From the NCBI RefSeq assembly GCF_900113375.1, contig NZ_FOPC01000002.1:310001-374000 (forward strand): DNA of 64,000 nucleotides. Reading direction: 5' to 3'. The position numbers and the translations under genes are program-made. Position 1 is the stretch's first letter. Every line of letters starts with the position of its first letter. Positions 35,749 to 44,894 of this stretch are shown here, one piece after another. This stretch comes from Algoriphagus hitonicola (GTDB taxonomy: Bacteria > Bacteroidota > Bacteroidia > Cytophagales > Cyclobacteriaceae). The notes under the pieces are model-generated. The model did not search any database, was not told where the DNA came from, and worked only from the letters and a program-made list of their open reading frames with translations.

Positions 35749-38574
35749 TCAATGCGCTTCCAGCCAATCATTTCCTAAGCCAACTTCTACTTCGATTGGC
35801 ACAGCAATATCGATCGCCTCGGACATAAGTTTGGGCACTTCTTTTTTTAAGAGCTCTACCTCATCTTTATGCGCATCAAATACCAACTCATCATGGACCT
35901 GCAAGATCATTTTTGATTTGAGGTTTTCTTTTTTCATCCACTCATGAACCCGAATCATCGCTACCTTGATCAGATCGGCAGCCGAGCCCTGAATCGGGGC
36001 ATTGATGGCATTTCGCTCAGCAAATCCACGCATGGTTTGATTTCGGCTATTGATGTCTCTAAGGTAGCGGCGACGTCCGAGAATAGTTTCCACGTATTCG
36101 TCAGTACGCGCTTTTTCGATCACCCCATCCATGTATTCCTTCACGGCCGGAAATTCCTTGAAATAGGCATCGATAATTTCTTTGGCTTCTCCTCTTGGAA
36201 TGGATAGACGCTGCGAAAGTCCAAAAGCTGAAATCCCATAAATAATCCCAAAATTGGCAGTTTTTGCTTTTCGACGCATATCGGAAGTTACTTCCTCAAG
36301 TGGCACCTGAAAAATCTTCGCCGCAGTCGTGGCGTGGATATCCCGACCATTTTTAAAAGCCTCAATCATGGACTCATCCTTGGAAAATGCCGCCATGATC
36401 CGCAATTCGATTTGGGAATAATCCGCCGCCAAAAGCACATGATTTTCATCCCTTGGCACAAAAGCCTTCCGAATCTCCCGACCCCGATCAGTTCGGATCG
36501 GAATATTCTGCAGATTAGGATTGACCGAAGACAATCGCCCCGTGGCTGCCACAAACTGATTGTAGGTGGTATGAATGCGTCCGGTTTTGGAGTTGATCAA
36601 GGTGGGAAGGGCGTCCACATAGGTGGATTTGAGCTTGACCATTTGTCGGTATTCCAGAATCGCCCGTGCGATCTCATGCTCGGTAGCTAGTTTACTGAGG
36701 ATTTCTTCTCCGGTGGCATATTGGCCGGTTTTGGTTTTTTTAGCTTTGGGGTCGAGTTGAAGCTTTTCAAAAAGCACATCGCCAAGTTGCTTTGGAGAGG
36801 CGAGGTTAAAGCGAACACCAGCCAATTCATAAACCCGCTTTTCGATTTCCAGACTTTCGAATTCCAGAGATTTACTAAGCTCGGCCAGACTTTCAGTATC
36901 GATTCGCACTCCTTCAAACTCCATCGCGGTCAGGACTGGAATCAGCGGATTTTCGACTTCGTAAAAGAGCTTTTCCAAGTCATTTTCCTTGAGCATAGGA
37001 TCAAATTTCTCCTTTAAGCGAAGCGTAATATCCGCATCCTCAGCAGCATATGCAGTTACGATATCCTCTTCCACATCCCGCATATTGCCTTGATTTTTCC
37101 CTTTTTTTCCGATCAGTTCTGTGATGGAAACCGGTTTATAATTCAAATATTGCTCGGCAAGAAAATCCATGGAATGCTTTCCTTCCGGCTCAATAAGGTA
37201 ATGCGCCAACATGGTATCGTATAGCGCTCCCTTCACTTCTATGCCGTAATTTTTAAGAATCAATAGATCGTATTTGATGTTTTGTCCGACTTTAAGAATT
37301 TCCTCGTGTTCAAAAAATGGCCGCAGTTGATTTAGGATTTTTTGGGTTTCTTCCTGATCTACAGGACAGGGAATGTAATAAGCTTCACCCGTCAAATAGG
37401 CAAAAGAGAGCCCCACGATCTGCGCATCCATTGCATTGAGTGAGGTAGTCTCGGTATCAAAACAGACGGATTTTTGGACCAAAAGAAAATCCAAAAGCTC
37501 TTCAACGGCATCTTCTCCTTTGACTTTGTGATATTGATGCATATGACTGTGAATGGTATCCGGCACCATCGGGGCGGCGGTCTCTACGCTTTCTTCCTCA
37601 AATTGCGGAGCAGATCCGGATTGTGAAGGAGAAGCGGCTTCCCCAAAAAGCCCCAACTGCTCGTTTTTCTGGATGACAGCTTTTTTTCCTTCGTCTTTGA
37701 AAATCCGGTTGCTGAGTGTTCTGAATTCCAACTCAGTAAAAATCGCCCGTAGCTTTTCTTCATTAAACCCGTCATAGCGGAGCTCTTCTTCCACAAAATC
37801 AACAGGGACATCTATTTTGATTGTGGCGAGTTCTTTGGATAAAATTCCCTGCTGCGCAAAGTTTTCGACATTTTCTTTCTGCTTTCCTTTAAGTTGATCG
37901 GTGTTTTTGATCAGTTCTTCTACCGTCCCAAATTCCTTGAGTAATTTGGTGGCCGTCTTGGCCCCGATTCCGGGGATTCCAGGAATATTATCCACGGCAT
38001 CACCCATCAGCCCTAAAATATCCCGAACCTGATCTACCTGCTCGATATCCCATTTGGCACAGACTTCTTTGGGTCCCATAACATCGACGGCATTTCCCAT
38101 AAATGCCGGCTTGTATAAAAATATATGATCATCGACCAGCTGTCCATAATCCTTGTCAGGAGTCATCATATAGACAGTGAAAGATTCCCGTTCGGCTTTT
38201 TTGGCAATCGTACCAATGATGTCATCTGCTTCAAAACCATCGAGTTCCAAAAGTGGGATATTAAAAGCCTTGACGATTTCCTTCACCCAAGGAATGGAAA
38301 CGGTAATATCCTCGGGCTGTTCTAATCGATTCGCTTTGTAGGCTTCGAACTGAACATGACGAAAAGTCGGTGCCGAGGTATCAAAGGCTACGGCGATATG
38401 AGATGGTTTTTCTTTGGTCAAAACCTCCATCAACGTATTGGTAAATCCAAGCATTACCCCGGTATTGAGACCTTTGGAATTAATACGTGGATTCTTGCTA
38501 AAAGCGAAGTGAGCCCTGTAAATCAGAGCCATAGCATCGAGAAGGAAAAGTTTATTGGGTTGTTTTGCTGTCAT
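35749..38574 (-). CDS. polA: DNA polymerase I
   Basis: A 941-residue enzyme with all three activities. The 5' nuclease domain occupies about 1-300 (FLLDAMALIYRAHFAF, GFEADDIIGTIAKKAE, GIPGIGAKTA). The 3'-5' exonuclease has an intact Exo I, CFDTETTSLN, so proofreading should be active. The polymerase has motif A DYSQIELR, motif B RRKAKTANFGIIYG and motif C QVHDELVFD, ending NDWLEAH. It fills gaps in repair and replaces Okazaki primers. ATG at 38574 is preferred over a TTG two codons upstream. A degenerate second copy of its 3' end lies 250 bp downstream. Confidence 0.97.
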   Translation of the reverse strand: MTAKQPNKLFLLDAMALIYRAHFAFSKNPRINSKGLNTGVMLGFTNTLMEVLTKEKPSHIAVAFDTSAPTFRHVQFEAYKANRLEQPEDITVSIPWVKEIVKAFNIPLLELDGFEADDIIGTIAKKAERESFTVYMMTPDKDYGQLVDDHIFLYKPAFMGNAVDVMGPKEVCAKWDIEQVDQVRDILGLMGDAVDNIPGIPGIGAKTATKLLKEFGTVEELIKNTDQLKGKQKENVENFAQQGILSKELATIKIDVPVDFVEEELRYDGFNEEKLRAIFTELEFRTLSNRIFKDEGKKAVIQKNEQLGLFGEAASPSQSGSAPQFEEESVETAAPMVPDTIHSHMHQYHKVKGEDAVEELLDFLLVQKSVCFDTETTSLNAMDAQIVGLSFAYLTGEAYYIPCPVDQEETQKILNQLRPFFEHEEILKVGQNIKYDLLILKNYGIEVKGALYDTMLAHYLIEPEGKHSMDFLAEQYLNYKPVSITELIGKKGKNQGNMRDVEEDIVTAYAAEDADITLRLKEKFDPMLKENDLEKLFYEVENPLIPVLTAMEFEGVRIDTESLAELSKSLEFESLEIEKRVYELAGVRFNLASPKQLGDVLFEKLQLDPKAKKTKTGQYATGEEILSKLATEHEIARAILEYRQMVKLKSTYVDALPTLINSKTGRIHTTYNQFVAATGRLSSVNPNLQNIPIRTDRGREIRKAFVPRDENHVLLAADYSQIELRIMAAFSKDESMIEAFKNGRDIHATTAAKIFQVPLEEVTSDMRRKAKTANFGIIYGISAFGLSQRLSIPRGEAKEIIDAYFKEFPAVKEYMDGVIEKARTDEYVETILGRRRYLRDINSRNQTMRGFAERNAINAPIQGSAADLIKVAMIRVHEWMKKENLKSKMILQVHDELVFDAHKDEVELLKKEVPKLMSEAIDIAVPIEVEVGLGNDWLEAH

Positions 38575-38721
38575 TATCAAAAGATTTGTCTAGTTTAAAT
38601 GGTCAAATCAAGACTGCCAAGTTACAAAAAATACCTGTCAGCAATTCGGTATTTTCTGAGCTTGCAAGCTTTTGGCTCCTTATTTGACACTAAATGACTT
38701 AACAACCAAAATCACAGATCT

Positions 38722-39030
38722 ATGAAAAAATTGTTCCTAATTACCTGCCTGTTCCTTTCTGCCCAGTTTTTAGTGGCAGCTCCGCTTAATTCAGGAAAGG
38801 ACACCAAAAAAGAAGAGCTCACCCCTGAGCAAATCGAGACGCTAGAACGCATTGAAAACCGAGTGGAAGAAATCAAAGCGTTGGACTTTTCAGAGATGTC
38901 CAGAGATGAGAAAAAAGAAATCAAAGCTGAATTGAAGACGCTAAGAGCAGAAGCAAAAGCCAATAACAATGGTATTTATATTTCTACCGGCGCGATCATC
39001 ATCATTTTATTGTTGATCCTTATTTTGTAA
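38722..39030 (+). CDS. Small exported coiled-coil protein with C-terminal anchor
   Basis: A 102-residue protein with a signal peptide (about 1-20, ending FLVAA), a strongly charged helix (about 30-80, EELTPEQIETLERIENRVEEI and on) and a hydrophobic C-terminal helix ISTGAIIIILLLILIL. The layout is frequent in Bacteroidota. Such proteins are often mislabelled as tRNA-synthetase-like because of the Glu/Lys-rich coil. No function is known. A terminator follows directly. Confidence 0.75.
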   Translation: MKKLFLITCLFLSAQFLVAAPLNSGKDTKKEELTPEQIETLERIENRVEEIKALDFSEMSRDEKKEIKAELKTLRAEAKANNNGIYISTGAIIIILLLILIL

Positions 39031-39053
39031 TCGCTGAATTTCTGCTGTTACCA

Positions 39054-39088
39054 AAGCAAGCCTCTGAAAAGAAGCTTGCTTTTTTTGA
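39054..39088. terminator. Intrinsic terminator
   Basis: An 8-bp stem AAGCAAGC (39054-39061) / GCTTGCTT (39074-39081) is followed by a T-run, just after the coiled-coil gene; the A-rich left side may also serve the convergent gene ending at 39105. Confidence 0.8.
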
Positions 39089-39104
39089 CCCCAATCTGAT
39101 TGGG

Positions 39105-39551
39105 TTAATTTTCAGCGACTTCATTTTTTGCTAAATAATCCTTCACCTGAAGCCCTCTCAAAAACACCAATATCAATGGAATCAACCAAAGAATTTCATT
39201 GAAAATCAAATGGAAACCTGTCCGTTTGTTCCAGCTTAAATCAGGTAAAAACCCCAAGCCAAACCATATGGCCAGAATAATCTTTCCGGCAATTCCTCCA
39301 ATAATCAGATACACCCAAGAAACTGGATAAAAGGCCGAGACAAAAATCACAAATCCGATCACTAGCCCCAGATTGCCGTACCATTGGGCCGGAAGCTCCA
39401 TTGCATAACCGGTATCCATCGCCAACCAAGTCATCAAAGCCTCGCCAAACCAGCGGAAAAAAGCAGACCAGGCAATCGTGTACATTCCCGCCAAAAGTAG
39501 CAGGCCTCTGAAATGCATGGGGAAAATGGGGAAATTGGCTTTTTGATCCAT
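39105..39551 (-). CDS. Small polytopic membrane protein, unknown function
   Basis: A 148-residue protein with four predicted helices (about 12-28, 48-66, 73-95 and 108-130). The first loop holds the segment WSAFFRWFGEALMTWL, and the chain ends in a polar tail. I recognise no family; small four-helix proteins of this kind are sometimes listed as DoxX-like, but the motif is not present. It is divergent from the amidase gene, with 74 bp between the starts. Confidence 0.65.
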   Translation of the reverse strand: MDQKANFPIFPMHFRGLLLLAGMYTIAWSAFFRWFGEALMTWLAMDTGYAMELPAQWYGNLGLVIGFVIFVSAFYPVSWVYLIIGGIAGKIILAIWFGLGFLPDLSWNKRTGFHLIFNEILWLIPLILVFLRGLQVKDYLAKNEVAEN

Positions 39552-39625
39552 GGACGGTTTGATTTTATTGCGCTAAATAAACACCTTCGGTGCTTGCATG
39601 TTTCTGCATAATACAAAACTATACT

Positions 39626-41302
39626 ATGGAAAGAAAAAACCGTCTCCGCTCCATGACCTTATTTGCGCTTGGGGCTGCCACTTTTGTGGGTTTGGGGTTT
39701 AGTTTGGGAAAACTGACCGGAGAAATCACCCCTGCTTCCGTCGATGGAGCATCAGATTTGATCGGCCTGTCCTTTACTCCTGCAGAGAAAGACAGTATGA
39801 TTAACACCCTTAAAAATCAACTGAACAATATCGAGAATTCCAGAAAGGTCAAATTGGACAATTCGGTTGCTCCGGCTTTGGTTTTTAATCCACTTCCCAA
39901 AGGATTCCAGCCGGATACTCGTCAAATGCCGCTGGACTTTGGAATTCGGGAAGATCTTCCCCTTCCTGTACGGGAAGCTGATATCGCATACTCTCCCGTT
40001 CATCAGCTTGCCGGTTGGATCAAAAGCGGAAAGCTCAGTTCTGAAAAACTAACTCAACTCTACCTGGATCGAATCAAAACTTATTCGGACACCCTTCAGA
40101 ATCTGATCACTCTTTTGGAGGATGAAGCACTTGAAAAAGCAAGATTGATGGATGCCGAACTCGCTTCAGGCCGATATCGGGGTCCGCTACATGGAATTCC
40201 CTATGGTGTCAAAGACCTATTAGCGGTAAAGGGCACCAAAACGACTTGGGGAGCCGCACCCTACAAGGATCAGGAAATCGACGAAACTGCTCAAATTGTG
40301 ACCAAGCTGGATGAAGCAGGAGCAGTTCTCGTCGGAAAATTCACCTTGGGAGCACTGGCCATGGGTGATGTCTGGTACGGTGGAGTGACCAAAAACCCCT
40401 GGAATCTAGAACAAGGCTCAAGCGGATCTTCTGCCGGATCGGCCTCAGCAGTTTCGGCCGGATTGGTTCCTTTTGCCATAGGAACAGAAACCCTTGGATC
40501 TATTGTTTCCCCTTCCACCCGAAACGGCGTAACCGGACTCAGACCTACTTACGGACGGGTAAGCAAATATGGAGCGATGGCACTCAGCTGGTCCATGGAC
40601 AAAATCGGCCCGATATCCCGATCTGCCTTGGACAATGCCATCGTACTCTCGGTCATCAATGGACAAGATGAAAAAGACGCCAGCAGTATAGCAGCCGCCT
40701 TTAATTTTGATGCCAAAAAAGATCCAAAATCCTTGAAAGTAGGGTATTTCAAGTCTTTCTTCGAAGGGGAGCGAGTTTCTGAAAACGACAAAAATGTGAT
40801 TGAAACACTCCAATCTCTTGGAGTGGAGCTTCATCCATTGGAATTGAAAACATCTGTGTCTGCCGGACCTATTGTCATGATGCTCATGGTAGAGGGAGCT
40901 GCTGCATTTGATGAACTAACCCGATTGGGATGGGATGATCAGCTGGTTGCCCAAGGGCGAAATGCCTGGCCGAATTTATTCCGCGCGGCACGATTTATTC
41001 CAGCCATAGAGTATGTGAATCTGAGTCGACAGCGTACTATTTTGATCGAGGAGATGAACGAACTGATGAAAGATTATGACGTGATTGTGACTCCAAGCTA
41101 CGCAGGACAGCAACTTCAGATCACCAATCTTACCGGACATCCGGCACTTTGTATGCCCAATGGATTCAATGACAATGGAAGCCCAACTTCAATTACCCTT
41201 TTGGGCAATCTTTTCGAAGAAGACAAACTGGTTTTACTTGGGGATTTCATTCAGAAAAACACCGATTGGCAAGCTAAAAGACCACCTCTTTTTGACCGAT
41301 AG
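39626..41302 (+). CDS. Amidase signature family hydrolase, exported or anchored
   Basis: A 558-residue protein with an N-terminal hydrophobic helix (about 9-28) that should export or anchor it. The amidase catalytic triad is complete: Lys196 in GIPYGVKDLLAVKG, cis-Ser266 in GSSGSSAG and Ser292 in GTETLGSIVSPS. This is the same core as GatA and fatty-acid amide hydrolases, but the signal helix and lack of gatB/gatC argue against tRNA-dependent transamidation. The substrate is unknown; peptide or amino-acid amides are likely. ATG at 39626 fits the start of the signal helix. Confidence 0.9.
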   Translation: MERKNRLRSMTLFALGAATFVGLGFSLGKLTGEITPASVDGASDLIGLSFTPAEKDSMINTLKNQLNNIENSRKVKLDNSVAPALVFNPLPKGFQPDTRQMPLDFGIREDLPLPVREADIAYSPVHQLAGWIKSGKLSSEKLTQLYLDRIKTYSDTLQNLITLLEDEALEKARLMDAELASGRYRGPLHGIPYGVKDLLAVKGTKTTWGAAPYKDQEIDETAQIVTKLDEAGAVLVGKFTLGALAMGDVWYGGVTKNPWNLEQGSSGSSAGSASAVSAGLVPFAIGTETLGSIVSPSTRNGVTGLRPTYGRVSKYGAMALSWSMDKIGPISRSALDNAIVLSVINGQDEKDASSIAAAFNFDAKKDPKSLKVGYFKSFFEGERVSENDKNVIETLQSLGVELHPLELKTSVSAGPIVMMLMVEGAAAFDELTRLGWDDQLVAQGRNAWPNLFRAARFIPAIEYVNLSRQRTILIEEMNELMKDYDVIVTPSYAGQQLQITNLTGHPALCMPNGFNDNGSPTSITLLGNLFEEDKLVLLGDFIQKNTDWQAKRPPLFDR

Positions 41303-41321
41303 GAAATTCTAAACCCATCAA

Positions 41322-41360
41322 AAAGGCCTGCTAAATTAAATTCCAGCAGGCCTTTTTTTT
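41322..41360. terminator. Bidirectional intrinsic terminator
   Basis: An 11-bp stem AAAGGCCTGCT (41322-41332) / AGCAGGCCTTT (41345-41355), with an A-run before and a T-run after, lies between the convergent amidase gene and the lipoprotein gene. Confidence 0.9.
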
Positions 41361-41375
41361 GAGGTATACGATTCT

Positions 41376-41942
41376 TTACTTGACGGCTCCTTGGATTTTC
41401 ATGTTATTAGCGTCAAGGAACCAAATCTTCTGCGTACTCTCAATGGCGTAATGATCGATCGTCTTTGTCCGGTTGTTAAAATAAATTTCCCCTAAAGTGT
41501 ACGAGGTATAAAATGGACTTTCTTTGGCCATGCGAAACGTAATCCAAACCGGTCGATCATCCACAATCCTAACCCTGATCTCCTTTACAGGGGATTTTTC
41601 TTCAGGCTTGAGTCGGTGAATCAGCTCATCGTTGTCCACCTCTGTCGTAAAAGAATTGATATAAGATGACTTATTGATATCTACTTCGAAAAAAGCATCC
41701 AATTCGTCCATCCACTGTTCCTTGTTCAGATTAACTTCTGTTTTCTTGCTTTCCCCATTGACCCGGGTAGTCTTCATCACAAGCGAACCATCTAGCTTCT
41801 CAATTTCCTGTTCCAATAGACCCTTTAAATCATAATAAGGCAAAGTCTCAAGATCTCCTGGCTTGGAGACCCCTGGGGCATTTTCACAGGAAACCAAAAG
41901 GACAAAAACTAGAGAGAATAAAATTAATCGAGTGTTGATCAT
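41376..41942 (-). CDS. Lipoprotein of unknown function
   Basis: A 188-residue protein with lipobox LLVSC near residue 19, followed by a mixed alpha/beta domain (residues 30-188, including LPYYDLKGLLEQEIEKLDG and WITFRMAKESPFYTSYTLG). I recognise no domain. Its ATG shares one base with the gpmI stop (TGATG at 41940-41944), so it is probably translated from the gpmI message. A TTG one codon upstream is an alternative start. Confidence 0.75.
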   Translation of the reverse strand: MINTRLILFSLVFVLLVSCENAPGVSKPGDLETLPYYDLKGLLEQEIEKLDGSLVMKTTRVNGESKKTEVNLNKEQWMDELDAFFEVDINKSSYINSFTTEVDNDELIHRLKPEEKSPVKEIRVRIVDDRPVWITFRMAKESPFYTSYTLGEIYFNNRTKTIDHYAIESTQKIWFLDANNMKIQGAVK

Positions 41943-43465
41943 CAATTCAATAGAATTTCACCGGTCATATCTTCTGGAATATCCAATCCCATCAACGTAA
42001 GGATCGTTGGGGCCAAATCACCTAATTTCCCGTCTTTTACAGTCAATTGATCCCTCTTGTCCACCATGATGCATGGTACCAAATTCGTCGTGTGAGCGGT
42101 GTTTGGAGTTCCGTCTTCATTGATCATCATATCCGAGTTCCCGTGATCGGCAATGACAATGATGGTATAGTCATTTTCCAAGGCGGTAGTAATGACATTC
42201 TCGGCACATTTGTCCACCGCCTCACAGGCTTTCACTGCAGCATCAAAATCCCCCGTATGCCCCACCATATCAGCATTGGCAAAGTTGAGACAGATAAAAT
42301 CCGCAGACTTTTTCTTCAGTTCAGCATTGATTTTTACGGCGATTTCAAAAGCGCTCATTTCCGGTTTCAAGTCATAGGTAGCGACTTTGGGAGAGGGACA
42401 AAGTATCCGGGTTTCTCCCTCAAATTCTCGCTCTCTGCCTCCTGAAAAGAAAAAAGTCACATGGGGATATTTTTCGGTTTCGGCGATTCGGATTTGCTTC
42501 TTTTTTGCTCGCTCAAGCACCTCCCCGAGGGTATTGTTTAAATTGTCTTTTTCGAAAAGCACCTTAACTCCTTTAAAGGTCTCATCATAGTTGGTAAATG
42601 TGATGTAGTCGAGGGACAACTTTTTCATATTGTAATCCTCAAAATCACGCTGAGTCAGCACTTGGGTGATTTCTCTTCCGCGATCTGTTCGGAAATTGAA
42701 GCAAATCACCAAATCCCCTTCCTGAATGGTCGCAAGTGGTTTATTATCTGCTCCCACATGGATAATCGGACGGATAAACTCGTCGGTCACATGATTGTCG
42801 TAGGATTTTTTTATTGCTGTGAGTAGGTTTTTGGATTTTTCTCCCTCTCCATGGACTAAGGCATCGTAGGCCAGTTTGACGCGCTCCCAGCGGTTGTCCC
42901 GATCCATGGCATAATATCTACCAACTACCGAGGCAATCTGACCTACGGAAGTTTTCAGATGATTTTCCAAATCTTGGATATAATAAACTCCTCCTTTTGG
43001 ATCAGTATCTCTCCCATCCATAAAGGCGTGGATAAAAACATTTTCCAGCCCATGAAACTTGGCTGCATCACATAGTCCTTTTAAATGGGTAATATGGGAA
43101 TGTACTCCACCGTCAGAAACCAAACCGATAAAGTGTACTTTCTTTTTATTCTGCTTAGCTTTTCCAAACGCTTCAATCAATTTCGGATGATCATTGAGTT
43201 CTCCGTTTTTAACAGCCAGATTAATTTTTACCAAATCTTGATAGACAACCCGGCCTGCCCCAATATTCATGTGACCGACCTCTGAGTTGCCCATCTGTCC
43301 TTCAGGAAGTCCTACCGCCAAACCGGAGGCATCGAGTTTGGAGTGTGGATATTTACCAAATAAACTATCAATAAATGGCGTTTTAGCCTTATCAATTGCA
43401 GATACAGCTGGATTGGTAGCAATTCCCCAGCCGTCCAAAATCATTAAAAGTACTTTCTTATCCAT
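41942..43465 (-). CDS. gpmI: Phosphoglycerate mutase, 2,3-bisphosphoglycerate-independent
   Basis: A 507-residue alkaline-phosphatase-superfamily enzyme. Asp11 in LMILDGWG and the phosphorylated Ser61 in EGQMGNSEVGHMN are the active-site residues, and later metal ligands are present in NFANADMVGHTGDFDAAV and VIADHGNSDMM. It interconverts 3- and 2-phosphoglycerate in glycolysis and gluconeogenesis using manganese. It is first in a two-gene unit with the lipoprotein. Confidence 0.97.
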   Translation of the reverse strand: MDKKVLLMILDGWGIATNPAVSAIDKAKTPFIDSLFGKYPHSKLDASGLAVGLPEGQMGNSEVGHMNIGAGRVVYQDLVKINLAVKNGELNDHPKLIEAFGKAKQNKKKVHFIGLVSDGGVHSHITHLKGLCDAAKFHGLENVFIHAFMDGRDTDPKGGVYYIQDLENHLKTSVGQIASVVGRYYAMDRDNRWERVKLAYDALVHGEGEKSKNLLTAIKKSYDNHVTDEFIRPIIHVGADNKPLATIQEGDLVICFNFRTDRGREITQVLTQRDFEDYNMKKLSLDYITFTNYDETFKGVKVLFEKDNLNNTLGEVLERAKKKQIRIAETEKYPHVTFFFSGGREREFEGETRILCPSPKVATYDLKPEMSAFEIAVKINAELKKKSADFICLNFANADMVGHTGDFDAAVKACEAVDKCAENVITTALENDYTIIVIADHGNSDMMINEDGTPNTAHTTNLVPCIMVDKRDQLTVKDGKLGDLAPTILTLMGLDIPEDMTGEILLN

Positions 43466-43588
43466 GTCACAAATATATTACTTTTCCATCCAATACCGCC
43501 CGGATGGATGTTTTGAGAAAATCAAAAATAACTGAAAAATGCATTTTAAATCGTGGATTTTGGCGTAGTATTTGCCAAAACCTGCTCG

Positions 43589-43984
43589 ATGTTGTTTTTC
43601 AATTTAATATTGTCCTTGATGCTTTGGGTAAATCTACCTGAGAATTCTGCTGTGCCCAAAGACACCATCGACCCGATCATTCTGGCCATTGACAGTGGTT
43701 CAAGCAGTGATTTGGCGAGGTATCTGGACGCTAGCATTTCACTCAACATCAACGGTCAGAAAGGAGATTTTTCCAAAAGTCAAGCTGAATTGGTTCTTAA
43801 GGATTTTTTCAAAAAAAACCCTCCGCTTAATTTTTCCCTGGTATTTCGAAGTGAAAACAATCCAAGTTTAAGCTCCTATATCGGTGATTATCAAAGTGGT
43901 CAAGGGGTTTACAAGGTTTTCATCAAGATCAATCAGCAGGATAGCCAACCAAAAGTTTACAGTTTGGGCTTTGTCAAAGTCTGA
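43589..43984 (+). CDS. DUF4783 secreted protein
   Basis: A 131-residue protein with a signal-like N-terminus (MLFFNLILSLMLWVNLPENS) and a small NTF2-like domain (DIDPIILAIDSGSSSDLARYL-type helices, then strands NFSLVFRSENN and YKVFIKINQQDS). It fits DUF4783, a family found next to nadC in Bacteroidota. ATG at 43589 is preferred to the frame opening at 43553. The conserved adjacency suggests a functional or regulatory link to NAD synthesis, but none is established. Confidence 0.8.
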   Translation: MLFFNLILSLMLWVNLPENSAVPKDTIDPIILAIDSGSSSDLARYLDASISLNINGQKGDFSKSQAELVLKDFFKKNPPLNFSLVFRSENNPSLSSYIGDYQSGQGVYKVFIKINQQDSQPKVYSLGFVKV

Positions 43985-44024
43985 GTATTTTCAAAAAAAC
44001 AAATCTTAAACTAGTCGCATTCCG

Positions 44025-44032
44025 TATTTTTG
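44025..44032 (+). promoter_or_regulatory. Candidate -7 promoter element giving a leaderless nadC message
   Basis: TATTTTTG fits TAnnTTTG, and only four bases separate it from the ATG at 44037. A transcript starting at the usual distance would begin at or next to the start codon. No clear -33 TTG is present. Confidence 0.4.
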
Positions 44033-44036
44033 CGGT

Positions 44037-44894
44037 ATGAATCCCCCTTACCTCACAGCCGAAGCTTTAGACCAGTTTATTCAAACCGCGATCGCCGAAG
44101 ACATCGGTCCTGGAGACTATTCTTCTCTGGCTTCCATTCCCTCGGATAAGATAGGAAAAGCCCAACTTATCATAAAAAACGACGGGATAATCGCAGGAGT
44201 GGAAATAGCTCAGCAGATATTCAAAACCTTTGACGAAAGACTGACGATTGATGTCCTGAAAAATGACGGGGAGGCGATTGCTGCGGGGGACATTGCTTTG
44301 ATTGTTTCGGGCCCGTCGGCATCTATTCTTTCAGCTGAGCGTTTGGTGCTAAACTGCATGCAGCGCATGAGTGGGATTGCCACTTTTACCCATCTACTGA
44401 CCCAAAAAATCATCCATACCAAAGCTCGGCTGATGGATACCCGAAAAACCACACCCAATTTTCGGCTGATGGAAAAGTGGGCTGTCCATATCGGAGGGGG
44501 AGTCAATCATCGATTTGCGCTGTATGATATGATTATGCTCAAGGACAATCATGTGGATTTTGCCGGAGGCATCCAAAATGCCGTGAGAAATACGCAAAAG
44601 TATCTCCGTGAAAATAATCTCAATCTGAAAATCGAAGTAGAAACCCGAAATTTCAGGGAAGTGCAGGAAGTGTTGGCTGTTGGCGGAGTGGATTTTATCA
44701 TGCTGGACAATATGGACTATAATACCATGCGAAAAGCTGTGGCTCTTGTCGATGGAAAAATGAGCATCGAAGCCTCAGGCGGAATCACTGAAGAGACCCT
44801 TGCCGAAGTCGCTGAGTGTGGCGTGGATTTTATTTCTATGGGTGCACTCACCTATGGAGCAAAAGCACTGGATATGAGTTTAAAGGCTTTTTAA
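44037..44894 (+). CDS. nadC: Nicotinate-nucleotide diphosphorylase (carboxylating)
   Basis: A 285-residue quinolinate phosphoribosyltransferase. Motifs seen are AEDIGPGDYSS, LNCMQRMSGIAT, DTRKTTPNFRLMEKWAV, GGGVNHRFALYDMIMLKDNH and IEVETRNFREV, ending in the phosphate-binding IEASGGITEET. It makes nicotinate mononucleotide from quinolinate and PRPP in de novo NAD synthesis. Its stop overlaps the convergent corA stop by 4 bp. Confidence 0.97.
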   Translation: MNPPYLTAEALDQFIQTAIAEDIGPGDYSSLASIPSDKIGKAQLIIKNDGIIAGVEIAQQIFKTFDERLTIDVLKNDGEAIAAGDIALIVSGPSASILSAERLVLNCMQRMSGIATFTHLLTQKIIHTKARLMDTRKTTPNFRLMEKWAVHIGGGVNHRFALYDMIMLKDNHVDFAGGIQNAVRNTQKYLRENNLNLKIEVETRNFREVQEVLAVGGVDFIMLDNMDYNTMRKAVALVDGKMSIEASGGITEETLAEVAECGVDFISMGALTYGAKALDMSLKAF

